Origin: Hyphomicrobiaceae bacterium | Lineage (GTDB): Bacteria; Pseudomonadota; Alphaproteobacteria; Rhizobiales; Devosiaceae | DNA length: 53,163 bases | Direction: 5' to 3' | Assembly: GCA_020638065.1 (NCBI GenBank) | Contig: JACKJG010000017.1 | Span: 1 to 53,163, forward strand | Part shown: one piece after another, positions 35,040-43,729 of the stretch | How the letters are laid out: each line of letters starts with the position of its first letter | Numbering within the stretch: the stretch's first letter is position 1 | Notes under the pieces: generated by a model | What the model was told of the DNA's origin: nothing | What the model saw: only the letters and a program-made list of their open reading frames with translations | Databases searched by the model: none | Position numbers and translations under genes: made by a program

Positions 35040-35390
35040 CTACTCCGCCGGCTCATGTGCGCCTTTGAAGATAAGGCTACGGTAGACTGGAATTGCCGCC
35101 GCATGTGCCGACGGGCGCTTGGACTTCACGTAGGGAATCCCGACCGCGATTTCCATGTATCCCAGTTTGTGTGCTTCCTTATAGTAGGAACCCCAGGCAC
35201 AAGGATGATCGGTCCGAATGGCGGAAAAGAAATGCACGTCATCCGACGTGAAAGTCTCGAAGTTCTCCGCCATCCACCGGATTTCTGAGATTGCCTTTTG
35301 TTTAGTCAACGGATCGCGTTCGGCTTGCGCCTCTTCTGCGACCTTCATGCCAGCGTCTCGTAGGCGCCCGCCTTCTGTAGAATTGTCCAT
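35040..35390 (-). CDS. Small hypothetical protein opening the primase operon
   Basis: The 116-residue protein starts at ATG 35390 with AGAGGAG upstream. The N-terminal half is charged and probably helical (AEEAQAERDPLTKQKAISEI). The second half contains RWMAENFETFTSDDVHFF and ends near KGAHEPAE. It may be a replication initiator or specificity factor. I do not recognise the family. Its stop overlaps the ribosome-site region of the primase gene, so the two are coupled. Confidence 0.7.
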   Translation of the reverse strand: MDNSTEGGRLRDAGMKVAEEAQAERDPLTKQKAISEIRWMAENFETFTSDDVHFFSAIRTDHPCAWGSYYKEAHKLGYMEIAVGIPYVKSKRPSAHAAAIPVYRSLIFKGAHEPAE

Positions 35391-35790
35391 AATATGGACT
35401 CCTCTTACTGCTTCGGCCGCGTCGACCGAAGTTTACAACAAAACACGTCGAAGAAACGCGGACGTGGCATTGCAGAACCGGCAGCACAAAGCACAGTGAG
35501 GAAACTCACTGTTGGAAATGTGCATGTGGTTCATGAATGCAGGTCGACTTACACTTTTCTGTCCGCACCAGTCAATTGGCAAATAAACATTGCGAAAGTG
35601 AGTTCGCCTACTTCGGTACGATCGTTTGAAAACATTGCATATGCTTCGCCCGTAAGCTAACATGGAGCTGCATCGCCCATCCGCCCGGAACGCACTCCGG
35701 GCTTCAGATTGTACCAGGGCCTGGTTGTGGCCCGTAGCGTGGTGGAGTTCGATGCTCTTCAAAACAGTCGTTGGCCTGGCCCACGTCGTC

Positions 35791-36018
35791 ATGACGGGTC
35801 CAGCTCCTACATCAGCACCCCCTCATGTATCCGGGCGCGAGATCATACTGACTATGCTCGAACACTCTGGCGGGGCCAGTGTTGCCGAGATGGTCGAAGC
35901 GACCCGCTGGCAACCCTCATCAGTTCGGGCACTTCTGAGCACTTTGCGGTCATCTGGCTTTGAGATCGTGCCCGAAGCCACAGAAGATCGCGGTCGCGTC
36001 TATCGGGTGATCTACTGA
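35791..36018 (+). CDS. DUF3489 protein
   Basis: The protein is about 75 residues from ATG 35791; a longer in-frame start at 35662 would add 43 residues of unlikely composition. The core EIILTMLEHSGGASVAEMV, then ATRWQPSSVRALLSTL is the winged-helix-like DUF3489 pattern (GASxxExxxATGWxxHSVR). Such genes routinely precede DUF2924 and a large recombinase, and probably modulate the recombinase. The stop overlaps the DUF2924 start (TGATG). Confidence 0.75.
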   Translation: MTGPAPTSAPPHVSGREIILTMLEHSGGASVAEMVEATRWQPSSVRALLSTLRSSGFEIVPEATEDRGRVYRVIY

Positions 36019-36551
36019 TGGCTAAACGTCTGACCGAAGCCGATGTGCGCCGCGAGATTGCAGAGCTCGAGACAAAAGACACCAAAATCCTGCAGGCACA
36101 CTGGCGGGACCTGTTCAAGGTTCCGACGCCCCGAGGCATTCGCGCGCCCTTCTTACGCCGCGCCATTGCGTACCGTCTGCAAGAACAAGTGCACGGTGGC
36201 TTGTCGGCCCGCACCCAACGGCAGCTGCGCAAGATTGCGGCGGCACGTCGGGAAGGCAAGGTCTCGGACCGGCCCTCAACCAAGGCACGACAGATCAAAC
36301 TGTCACCGGGCACCCAGCTGGTGCGAGAGTGGGACGGCAAGACCGAAGTCGTGGATGTGGTGCGCGGGGGATATGTCTGGCGTGGCCAGACCTATTCCAC
36401 CCTATCGGCCGTGGCCTCGGCTATTACGGGCACCCGTTGGTCTGGACCGCGTTTCTTCGGGCTCACGGCGCCACGTGCTCCTATTACGCGACGTGGGCGC
36501 ACCGAACCCGCAGGCACTGTCGATAATGATCAGACGGAGGCCGCAGAATGA
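36018..36551 (+). CDS. DUF2924 protein
   Basis: The 177-residue protein fits DUF2924: TEADVRREIAELETKDTKILQAHW near the N-terminus, FKVPTPRGIRAPFLRRAIAYRLQE near 35-60, and the C-terminal LSPGTQLVREWDGKTEVVDV, then GGYVWRGQTYSTLSAVA. This family is nearly always next to a large serine recombinase and is thought to help it. The gene overlaps DUF3489 and recombinase genes on both sides. Confidence 0.9.
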   Translation: MAKRLTEADVRREIAELETKDTKILQAHWRDLFKVPTPRGIRAPFLRRAIAYRLQEQVHGGLSARTQRQLRKIAAARREGKVSDRPSTKARQIKLSPGTQLVREWDGKTEVVDVVRGGYVWRGQTYSTLSAVASAITGTRWSGPRFFGLTAPRAPITRRGRTEPAGTVDNDQTEAAE

Positions 36552-38194
36552 GCCGCAAGACTGTCCACGCCGCGATTTATACCCGCAAGTCCAGCGAAGA
36601 GGGATTGGAACAATCGTTCAACTCGCTCGATGCCCAGCGGGCCGCGGGAGAAGCTTACATTGCGTCCCAGCAACACGAAGGCTGGGAACTCATCCCGGAC
36701 CACTTTGATGATGGCGGCTATTCCGGAGGCACTCTGGACCGCCCTGCCCTGCAGCGGCTTCTGGACAAGGTCCGCGCCGGCGAGATCGATGTCATCGTCG
36801 TTTACAAGATCGATCGCCTGACCCGGTCGCTGATGGATTTTGCGCAGCTGGCCGAACTGTTCGAACAGCACCAAGTCAGTTTCGTTTCGGTCACGCAGAG
36901 CATTAACACCGGTGACTCCATGGGCCGACTGATGCTCAACGTTCTGCTGTCCTTCGCCCAGTTCGAGCGTGAACTCACCGGCGAACGGATCAGAGACAAG
37001 ATTGCGGCTTCGAAGAAGAAGGGCCTCTGGATGGGTGGCTCCATCCCCATGGGCTACGATGTCCAAGACCGGGAACTGGTGATCAACAAAGCCGACGCCG
37101 CCAATGTGCAGCGCATCTTTGATCTCTACTTGGAAGAAGGGTCGGTTGCACCTTTGGTGGACCGGCTCAAACGGGACGGGATCAAAACCGCAGAACGGGT
37201 CTCGACCAAAGACAAACGCTCTGGTGGGCTCGCCTTCACTCGAGGGCATCTCTATCGGATGCTGCAAAACCCGGTCTATATCGGCCGGATCCCGCACAAG
37301 GACACATCCTACAAGGGCAAGCACAGGCCGATCATCGATCAGGACACCTGGCAAAAGGTTCAAGACCAACTCGAAGCAAATGCCCAAGGCGGACGCACCC
37401 GTCGCAGCCGGGCCGATCATCCAAGCCTACTCGCCGGCCTGCTGACCGACACAGATGCAAGACCCATGAAGGTCGACCATGCACAGAAGGGCTCTACCCG
37501 ATACCGCTATTATGTGGCTTCGGGCGACGAGAAGCCGCTGCGGCTTCCCGCCCCTGAGATGGAATCCACGGTCCTGCAAGCGCTGCGGTCATATCTGACC
37601 GACAGTGCCCGCCTCTTACCAGACCTGGGTGTGCTTGATCCCCGCGAGATCCCGAATGCTATCGGCGCGGCGAACACGCTGGCCGACCAACTGCACCAAC
37701 CACTCGATCCCGAACATCTTGAGACGTTCGGCAAACTTGTCGCGGGCGTCACCTATCACCCGGATCACCTCGACCTGGCGCTTGAACGGTTCGGGCTTCG
37801 CTCAGCTCTCGGGCTATCGAAAGCGTCAGACGATGACGGAGAACACATTCCCTTGCGTGCATCGCTCAACATGCGCCGGCGCGGGATTCAGACCAAGATG
37901 GTGCTCGGTGATCGCCCTATCGACCGAGAGCCTGACCAGGCCCTGGTCACCGCCGTCGCCCGCGGCCATGTCTGGGCCCAGCAGCTGATCACTGGCGAGG
38001 TCGCAACCATCGGCGAGATCGCCAAAGCGGAAGGGCTGACGGTCTCTTATGTCGGTCATGTCGCGCGGCTGGGGTTCCTAGCGCCCGAACTGGTCGAAGC
38101 CATATTGAATGGCACCCAGCCTCAGGACCTGACCGCAGACGCGCTCATCCACGATGCCGGTCTGCCGCTGGGGTGGACGAAGCAGGCTAGGTGA
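36548..38194 (+). CDS. Large serine recombinase
   Basis: The 548-residue enzyme cuts and rejoins att sites by a serine-phosphotyrosine-free, serine-linked mechanism. The catalytic domain begins AAIYTRKSSEEGLEQSFNSL with the catalytic serine in RKSS, followed by the conserved arginines (YKIDRLTRS; QFERELTGERIRDKI). The recombinase domain (GYDVQDRELVINKADAANV) and a zinc-ribbon-like region follow from about residue 160. The last 80 residues contain a helix-turn-helix-like ITGEVATIGEIAKAEGLTVS, and they are repeated as a degenerate copy at 39820. Confidence 0.93.
   Translation: MSRKTVHAAIYTRKSSEEGLEQSFNSLDAQRAAGEAYIASQQHEGWELIPDHFDDGGYSGGTLDRPALQRLLDKVRAGEIDVIVVYKIDRLTRSLMDFAQLAELFEQHQVSFVSVTQSINTGDSMGRLMLNVLLSFAQFERELTGERIRDKIAASKKKGLWMGGSIPMGYDVQDRELVINKADAANVQRIFDLYLEEGSVAPLVDRLKRDGIKTAERVSTKDKRSGGLAFTRGHLYRMLQNPVYIGRIPHKDTSYKGKHRPIIDQDTWQKVQDQLEANAQGGRTRRSRADHPSLLAGLLTDTDARPMKVDHAQKGSTRYRYYVASGDEKPLRLPAPEMESTVLQALRSYLTDSARLLPDLGVLDPREIPNAIGAANTLADQLHQPLDPEHLETFGKLVAGVTYHPDHLDLALERFGLRSALGLSKASDDDGEHIPLRASLNMRRRGIQTKMVLGDRPIDREPDQALVTAVARGHVWAQQLITGEVATIGEIAKAEGLTVSYVGHVARLGFLAPELVEAILNGTQPQDLTADALIHDAGLPLGWTKQAR
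37950..38194 (+). repeat. Recombinase 3' end, intact copy of a duplicated segment
   Basis: This 245-base end of the recombinase gene recurs at 39820-40065. The encoded 80 residues differ at about 12 positions. Similarity stops soon after the stop codon in both copies (TGATGCGATAT versus TGACGCGCTAT). The copies are in the same orientation and bracket two cargo genes. Confidence 0.85.
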
Positions 38195-38391
38195 TGCGAT
38201 ATTTAGCGCAAAGTTGAAGGGGTGCTATTGTCGGCTGCTTTCTCCTGACGCCCGGCTCAACACCGCGCCACCTGACGATGGGCGAAGCTCTGGCGGTTTC
38301 GATGACGGAGCGACGCCAGTAGTGTGCCCAATCGCAGATAATCGCAAGAATCGTCAGGAACGCATTTTCTGAATGTGCCAAGTTGGTTGGC

Positions 38392-39303
38392 ATGACGGGA
38401 CGAAAGCCAAGTGCACAGACGCGAGAAAGCGCGTTCGCTGACATGGAACCGCTGCTCATCGGTGTGCAAACCACGCCTGAGCGCGACATTTCGTTGGAAG
38501 CGTTGGCCAACGAGTACGGCCTGTCTCCCTCGCATTTCCAGCGCGTATTTACTGAGGCCGTAGGAGAGTCTCCCAGGGCACATGTTGAACGGCTTCGATT
38601 GGAACGGGCCGCCTGGAGGCTGTTTATCTCCGACGAGCCCATCATCGACATTGCATTTGATGTGGGTTTCCGGTCACCCGAAACATTTTCCCGCGCCTTC
38701 AAACGAAAGTTCGGCAAGACGCCGAGTGATTATCGCAAGTCGATGATCCGGCGGACCGGTGAGCAACCCGAGATCGGCCCCCTCGACCAGCAATTGGGAT
38801 GCAGGCTGTCGGAGGTAACTTTCCTGACGCTGAAACCGATGAACTGCATAGGTCTCCGACGCTTCGGGCCTTATTCCGACTACTCAAATCTTCCACCCTT
38901 CGGGCCCACCAATCAGCACTATCCGCGAATTCTCGAGCGTCTGGAAACGCGAAACATCGCCCATCGCAAACTGGCGATCACCATTCCCTATGACAACCCG
39001 CTCATCACACCAGACCACCTTCAGCAAGCGGATGCCTGCCTGCAAATCCTTGAAGAAGCGCCAGCGGATCGCGAGTTTCGCCGCGTCGATCTACCCGGCG
39101 GTCTTTACGCTGCGATAGAGCACCGCGGCCCCTACGAAACGCTGATCCATGGATACACGGCCGTGGGAATGAGAATGAGCAATTCCACGCGGTACCGATT
39201 GCGTCCTGCCCCGCCGCTCCAATTCTTCCGGGAGACCTCACCTGACGGAGATCCCATGAAGCACCTCACCGAAATCTATTTCCCCGTGGAGAAAGTCCAA
39301 TGA
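38392..39303 (+). CDS. AraC-family regulator with GyrI-like domain
   Basis: The protein of about 303 residues starts at ATG 38392 (TTG 38383 is possible). The double helix-turn-helix of AraC regulators is clear: ISLEALANEYGLSPSHFQRVF, then PIIDIAFDVGFRSPETFSRAF and GKTPSDYRKS. The C-terminal half resembles a GyrI/SbmC-like small-molecule binding domain (VTFLTLKPMNCIGLRRFGPY; PGGLYAAIEHRGPYETL). Such fusions sense toxic small compounds. Its last 4 bases overlap the VOC gene, which it probably regulates. Confidence 0.9.
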   Translation: MTGRKPSAQTRESAFADMEPLLIGVQTTPERDISLEALANEYGLSPSHFQRVFTEAVGESPRAHVERLRLERAAWRLFISDEPIIDIAFDVGFRSPETFSRAFKRKFGKTPSDYRKSMIRRTGEQPEIGPLDQQLGCRLSEVTFLTLKPMNCIGLRRFGPYSDYSNLPPFGPTNQHYPRILERLETRNIAHRKLAITIPYDNPLITPDHLQQADACLQILEEAPADREFRRVDLPGGLYAAIEHRGPYETLIHGYTAVGMRMSNSTRYRLRPAPPLQFFRETSPDGDPMKHLTEIYFPVEKVQ

Positions 39304-39770
39304 AGAACACTAAATCTAGAACCTTGCGCAAAGCGATACTGGCTTCTGCGTTTTCCCTTTTCTCGGCCGTTGCGCCAGCTCTTTCGCAAACCAATGAGGT
39401 AAATTTCATGACCGCACCCGCCCCCATCGTATTCTTCGACATTGCCGGCCCCGACTTGGCGGCGCAGGTGGATTTCTACTCGAAGGTTTTCAACTGGGAT
39501 ATCGCGCCAACCGGGCAAGTGGCGGTGCCTGTGACAACCACGACCAGCGGTTTGCTTGGCACGCTGCGAGAAGAGCCAAAGGAAGCGATCCTCTACATGG
39601 GGGTTGAGGACATTCCCGGCACTTTGGCGAAAGTCGAAGAGCATGGGGGCAAAACTTTCGCTCCACGCTTCAAGGTGCCCGGCGTTGTGGTGCTTGGGCT
39701 GTTCACGGACCCCGCTGGCAACCGCATGGGTCTGGTTGAGATGAAGGATGGCGTCGCTGTTGTGCCATGA
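39300..39770 (+). CDS. Exported VOC/glyoxalase-family protein
   Basis: The 156-residue protein has an N-terminal signal peptide (KNTKSRTLRK, then AILASAFSLFSAVAPALS, with a likely cut before QTNEV) joined to a single VOC module (residues about 37-150: PAPIVFFDIAGPDLAAQVDFYSKVFNWDI; FTDPAGNRMGLVE at the end). VOC proteins are usually cytosolic metal enzymes or binding proteins for antibiotics and toxins; an internal start at MTAPAPIVFFD would give a cytosolic form. It is translationally coupled to the AraC/GyrI gene. Function is unknown; resistance or binding of a small toxin is plausible. Confidence 0.85.
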   Translation: MKNTKSRTLRKAILASAFSLFSAVAPALSQTNEVNFMTAPAPIVFFDIAGPDLAAQVDFYSKVFNWDIAPTGQVAVPVTTTTSGLLGTLREEPKEAILYMGVEDIPGTLAKVEEHGGKTFAPRFKVPGVVVLGLFTDPAGNRMGLVEMKDGVAVVP

Positions 39771-39819
39771 GCGCCGGAACAGGCGCCGCCGGCATTATTG
39801 AGCACGTATGTGAAACTTG

Positions 39820-40065
39820 GCCGCCGTCGCCCGCGTTCACTTCTGGGCCTAACGACTGATCACTGGCGAGGTCGCCACCATTGGTGAGATTGCCAAGGCT
39901 GAAGGGCTGACCGTCTCCTACGTGTCGCATGTCGCACGCCTCGGGTTCCTGGCACCCGAACTGGTCGAAGCCATCCTCTCAGGCACCCAGCCTCAGGACA
40001 TGACCGCCGACGCGCTGATCCACGATGCCGGTCTGGCGCTAGGTTGGGAGGAGCAGGTTGGATGA
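39820..40065 (+). pseudogene. Degenerate 3' end of a large serine recombinase gene
   Basis: The frame ending at TGA 40063 translates to the last 80 residues of the recombinase with about 12 differences. One of them is an in-frame TAA in place of a glutamine codon (39850). There is no upstream recombinase sequence: the copy begins abruptly at GCCGCCGTCGCCCGC. The level of divergence says it is not a very recent duplication and may come from a related element. Confidence 0.85.
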
Positions 40066-40198
40066 CGCGCTATCTGGGCAACCAGCGGAGACGCCACCTA
40101 ATATCGTCCGGGCGATTGCAACAATCACAACCAACCGGATAGTGTGAACGGCGTAGGGCGATGCCGTCCATCTCCTCAAGACTTTAGGCTTCCCGGTT

Positions 40199-41401
40199 AT
40201 GACAGTTGCGACACGTCCCAGAACCCATTTGGCCGTTCTGGTGGTTTTGGGTTCGGCACATCTGCTGAACGATATGATGCAATCGTTGATTCCGGCGACC
40301 TATCCAATCCTGAAAGCAACCTACGCCCTGGATTTTGTCCAGATCGGCATGATTACCCTGACTTTCCAGATCGCCGGAGCCCTTTTGCAACCTGTTGTTG
40401 GCATGTTGACCGATCGGCACCCGGTGCCCTACTCACCGGTGTTAGGGATGATGTTTACTCTTTCAGGATTGATCAGTCTCGCCTTCGCCCAAGACTATTC
40501 GATGATCGTGGTCTCAGTAGCGTTGATTGGCATCGGCTCTTCAATCTTTCACCCTGAAGCCACCCGAATGGCACGTTACGCCGCTGGCGGACGGCAGGGA
40601 CTTGCGCAAGGTATCTTTCAGGTTGGGGGGCAGGCTGGCGGTGCGCTTGGGCCTGTGTTTGCCGCGTTGATCATCGTGCCGTTGGGCCAACCAAGTCTTG
40701 GGTGGTTTGCCGTGTGCGCACTTACAGCAATGCTCTTGCTGGCCTGGATTGGCAGCAAGCAACACCAGATCAGCACGGAGTTCATGGCAAGGCGGACAGC
40801 CAGGAGTAACGAGCCCGGAGGTGCGACACGTCTTGCACCGTTGACAATTGGCATTAGCCTCGTCGTCCTCACCTTCCTGATGTTCGTCAAGAATGCCTAC
40901 AGCGAGAGTTTCCGTTCATTCTACACCTTCTACCTCATAGAGAGGTTCGGCCTTTCGATCCCCGCAGCGCAGATGATGTTGTTCCTGTTTCTGTTGGCGG
41001 CCGTTGCCGGGGTTCTAATTGGGGGGATCATAGGTGATCGGATCGGGCGCTACAGGATTATCTGGATTTCTGTGCTTGGACCGTTGCCCCTGACTCTCAT
41101 ACTGCCATTCGCAGATTTGTTCTGGACGGGCATTTTGACGATTGCAATCAACGTGATCATGGCAAGTGCGTTCGCTTCGATCCTGATCTACGCGATGGAC
41201 CTGTTGCCCAATCGGATCGGAATGATCGGCGGACTATTCTACGGACTCAACTTTGGACTCGGCGGTGTTGCGGCGGCACTGCTTGGCGTGCTGGCCGACC
41301 GCCTCGGCGTCGAGGCAGTCTATCAAATATGTGCATTCCTGCCGCTCGCCGGAGTGGTGGCCTGGTTTCTTCCCCGAATTGACGAGGATCTGGGAACCTG
41401 A
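40199..41401 (+). CDS. fsr: MFS transporter, fosmidomycin resistance protein (Fsr) type
   Basis: The 400-residue inner-membrane protein has about 12 hydrophobic segments. The N-terminus AHLLNDMMQSLIPATYPILK is the Fsr signature, followed by the MFS loop GMLTDRHPVPYSPVLGM and by IFHPEATRMARYAAGGRQG, also typical. The family exports fosmidomycin and related small compounds. It lies just after the recombinase scar, without close operon partners. The natural substrate is unknown. Confidence 0.9.
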   Translation: MTVATRPRTHLAVLVVLGSAHLLNDMMQSLIPATYPILKATYALDFVQIGMITLTFQIAGALLQPVVGMLTDRHPVPYSPVLGMMFTLSGLISLAFAQDYSMIVVSVALIGIGSSIFHPEATRMARYAAGGRQGLAQGIFQVGGQAGGALGPVFAALIIVPLGQPSLGWFAVCALTAMLLLAWIGSKQHQISTEFMARRTARSNEPGGATRLAPLTIGISLVVLTFLMFVKNAYSESFRSFYTFYLIERFGLSIPAAQMMLFLFLLAAVAGVLIGGIIGDRIGRYRIIWISVLGPLPLTLILPFADLFWTGILTIAINVIMASAFASILIYAMDLLPNRIGMIGGLFYGLNFGLGGVAAALLGVLADRLGVEAVYQICAFLPLAGVVAWFLPRIDEDLGT

Positions 41402-41463
41402 CTTGAGGACGGGCAAACAACTGGCCCCGAGCCCCATTCACACGTGCTCAGAGACTAATCGAC

Positions 41464-41836
41464 CTAGCGATATCCAAATCCCATTACGTAATCACGCATG
41501 AGAGATTCTTCGTTAGTAGACTCCTTGAGCAATTCTTGAAGAAGGTCCTTGGCAGTCACAATGCCCACTGGGTGTAGATCGTCATCCACCAGCGGTAGGT
41601 TTTTCAGTCCCCGTGTCGTCATACGGGTCCAAACATCTGACAAAGATTCTCCGGCGACACAGGACTACATCACGCTTCATCACCGATGACACCGACATCA
41701 TGCAGCTGGCACCTTGGCATCCACTGATTTGGGCCACCACATCCGATTTGGTAATGACACCTAGCAGGTCCCCCGTGGAATCGCAGACTACGAGCATGTC
41801 GGTGCCCGGACGGAGAATTCCGGCGGCCTGAACCAA
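41464..41836 (-). pseudogene. Frameshifted CBS-domain protein
   Basis: One minus-strand frame reads SLVQAAGILRPGTDMLVVCD, then STGDLLGVITKSDVV and SSVMKRDVVL, a CBS domain and the start of the second. Near 41650-41660 the reading shifts by one base; the other frame continues AGESLSDVWTRMTTRGLKNL, then PLVDDDLHPVGIVTAKDLLQELL to the TAG at 41464. The CDS probably began upstream, near 41977, where further damage is seen. The two halves together would be a normal two-CBS protein. Confidence 0.8.
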
Positions 41837-41972
41837 TGATGCGTGCTGGTGTCGAATTATTCCGGTCTGAAGACCCGTTTGGTGATCTGCTCCCGCCGCC
41901 GCAAATGCGGCGTCAGTTCTGGCCCATGTGTCAGGTCCGGTTACGCGCTTAGCGATTGGTCAGGGTGCGCCA

Positions 41973-42398
41973 TTACGCCAATTTTGGCACTGGCGTTGCC
42001 GGATAGGCGCATTCAGCCAAGGTGGTGGAATCCAATTCTCGCATAAAGGCCTCGCGCGCTCTAGCCAACTTGGGCTTCAGGCGACAATGGGGCGTCAACA
42101 CACAAGACCCACCATCTTCTCGGAAGCACTCCACAATGGCATGTCGCTGCTCGAGGGTACGCACAATCTCTCCCAATGTGATGGTCTCAGCTGGCCGGGT
42201 CAGCCGAAATCCTCCGCCAGCACCGCGCTGAGTGGTAACGAAACCGCCCGCAGCAAGATCGCGCACGACCTTGGTGAGGTGGTGCCGCGAAATGCCGAAC
42301 TCAGTCGCAATATCCCCTGTCGAGAATGAACGCTCTGGCTCACCTGCCAACCGCATCAGAGCGCGCAATCCAAAGTCTGTAAACGAAGTGAGGCGCAT
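41973..42398 (-). CDS. nsrR: NO-sensing Rrf2-family repressor
   Basis: The 141-residue regulator has a winged helix (MRLTSFTDFGLRALMRLAGE; FGISRHHLTKVVRDL) and three cysteines in the cluster-binding layout: C91, C99 and C105 (ECFREDGGSCVLTPHC). This is the pattern of NsrR, an iron-sulfur repressor released by nitric oxide. The start is ATG 42398 because the protein then begins with the family's MRLTSFTDF; a TTG 12 bases upstream is less likely. It is divergent from the truncated haemoglobin gene, with the candidate operator between. Confidence 0.93.
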   Translation of the reverse strand: MRLTSFTDFGLRALMRLAGEPERSFSTGDIATEFGISRHHLTKVVRDLAAGGFVTTQRGAGGGFRLTRPAETITLGEIVRTLEQRHAIVECFREDGGSCVLTPHCRLKPKLARAREAFMRELDSTTLAECAYPATPVPKLA

Positions 42399-42408
42399 GT
42401 TCCATCTC

Positions 42409-42420
42409 AAATAGGTATTT
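42409..42420. promoter_or_regulatory. Candidate NsrR operator
   Basis: AAATAGGTATTT is an inverted repeat in the 79-base divergent promoter between nsrR and the haemoglobin gene. AT-rich half sites of this kind resemble NsrR sites, though the fit to the E. coli consensus is loose. Its place at the nsrR start suggests autoregulation. Confidence 0.4.
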
Positions 42421-42477
42421 ACAATGCTTATATAGACGACTAGACGACCCTATCAACCGCTGTTTCGGGAAGCCAAC

Positions 42478-42945
42478 ATGGATAATGCACAACGACGCGA
42501 GAGAATGACGGCCGAGATCATGGGTCGCACAGGCATTGACGAAGCCATGATCGAGCGCCTGGTGCACAGCTTCTATGCGAAAGTCCGCGAGGATGGCCTG
42601 CTCGCGCCGGTCTTCAATGAGCGGATCACGGACTGGGATTTGCATCTTCAGCGAATGTGCGCGTTCTGGTCGTCAGTCGCACTTATGTCCGGCCGCTACC
42701 ATGGCAGCCCCATGACAAAGCATCTCCCGCTTCCCGTCGATGCAGATCACTTCGATCGATGGTTGGAACTGTTTGAACAAACCGCACGAGAAGTCTGCCC
42801 GCCGACCGCGGAGGCTCACTTTGTTGAGCGCGCCCGACGGATTGCGGAAAGCCTTGAACTGGGCATTGCAGGTCAGAATGGAGTTCTGCTCGGGCGAGGC
42901 GAACGCTTCAAATCCTCGACCGCGCCTGCCGCTCTGTCAGATTGA
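42478..42945 (+). CDS. Group III truncated haemoglobin
   Basis: The 155-residue haem protein shows the group III pattern: IERLVHSFYAKVREDGLLAPVF near 25-45, W-D-HLQRMCAFWSSVALMSG near 55-75, and YHGSPMTKHLPLPVD (distal to proximal region with the haem-binding histidine). The family binds oxygen or NO. It is divergent from nsrR, which fits a role in nitric oxide detoxification. The stop is 12 bases before the next small gene. Confidence 0.92.
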   Translation: MDNAQRRERMTAEIMGRTGIDEAMIERLVHSFYAKVREDGLLAPVFNERITDWDLHLQRMCAFWSSVALMSGRYHGSPMTKHLPLPVDADHFDRWLELFEQTAREVCPPTAEAHFVERARRIAESLELGIAGQNGVLLGRGERFKSSTAPAALSD

Positions 42946-42957
42946 AAAGGAACGAAA

Positions 42958-43083
42958 ATGTCCGACCGAAACAACAACCGAACGAGCGATGACCCCTGGG
43001 TCGGGAGCAGCCTTGTTCGCATGCTAATAGTCGGCCTCGCCTTGATCGTGGTCGGCATGATTGTTGTCATGGCGATAACATAA
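42958..43083 (+). CDS. 41-residue single-pass membrane protein
   Basis: This very short gene starts at ATG 42958, with AAAAGGAACGAAA just before it, an excellent ribosome site. Residues 1-20 are polar (SDRNNNRTSDDPW) and residues 22-41 are one hydrophobic helix (MLIVGLALIVVGMIVVMAIT), giving a small single-pass membrane protein. I do not recognise a family. It follows the haemoglobin gene by 12 bases, so it is co-transcribed and likely part of the NO response. Confidence 0.75.
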   Translation: MSDRNNNRTSDDPWVGSSLVRMLIVGLALIVVGMIVVMAIT

Positions 43084-43311
43084 GGTCCTTGCCTCCCGGG
43101 TTGCATGTCCGTCCTTGTTGCGGGAAGTGTGGGTCGGCCGAAAACAAGCAAGGCCGCTGCTCGTGAGCGTACAGGGCAATGGAGCTTCCTGAAATATAAT
43201 GCACTCACCTGTCGCGTTGATGAAGGAGCGGCACGAACGCAATCGCTTGTTGAGCGCATGACACACGGCAGGTACACCGCCAACCGTTCCAATAAACCTA
43301 TGAGGTCCAAT

Positions 43312-43638
43312 ATGGCACTAAAGCATGCTCAATCGGGTGAAGTCATTGATCTACGGCCGTTGGGCGACAAGCTTCAGGAACGTAAGACCTACGCGTTAGT
43401 CAAAACCGACGAGTTTGAAGCCGTTCGGCTGATAATTGCGAAGGGGGATGAGATCCCATCCCACAAGGTGACTGGGCAAATCACGCTTCTGTGCTTAGAG
43501 GGCCAAGTGTCGATTGAGGTGCCCGATTCGACGATCAGCCTATCCAAGGATGATTGGGTTTATCTCGAGGGCAGCGAACTCCACTCCGTGAGAGCTCATG
43601 AAGACTCCGCACTCTTGCTCACGATCATGCTGAAATGA
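43312..43638 (+). CDS. Cupin-fold protein of the NO-response cluster
   Basis: The 108-residue protein starts at ATG 43312 (GAGGT about 8 bases upstream), rather than at 43105, because the upstream part has no motif. The fold is a single cupin: VRLIIAKGDEIPSHKVTGQI, then TLLCLEGQVSIEV and SKDDWVYLEGSELHSVRAHE. Only two histidines match the metal site (SHKV; LHSV), so metal binding is uncertain. It lies about 230 bases after the small membrane protein gene. A similar cupin often accompanies denitrification regulators. Confidence 0.8.
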   Translation: MALKHAQSGEVIDLRPLGDKLQERKTYALVKTDEFEAVRLIIAKGDEIPSHKVTGQITLLCLEGQVSIEVPDSTISLSKDDWVYLEGSELHSVRAHEDSALLLTIMLK

Positions 43639-43729
43639 CGGGACGCGCAACACCACCCCCTAGCATACCAAGGGCGCGTCCCCTCAGATGTGTTCGTGTC
43701 TGATGCCAGACATCTTGAACGAGCGGACC

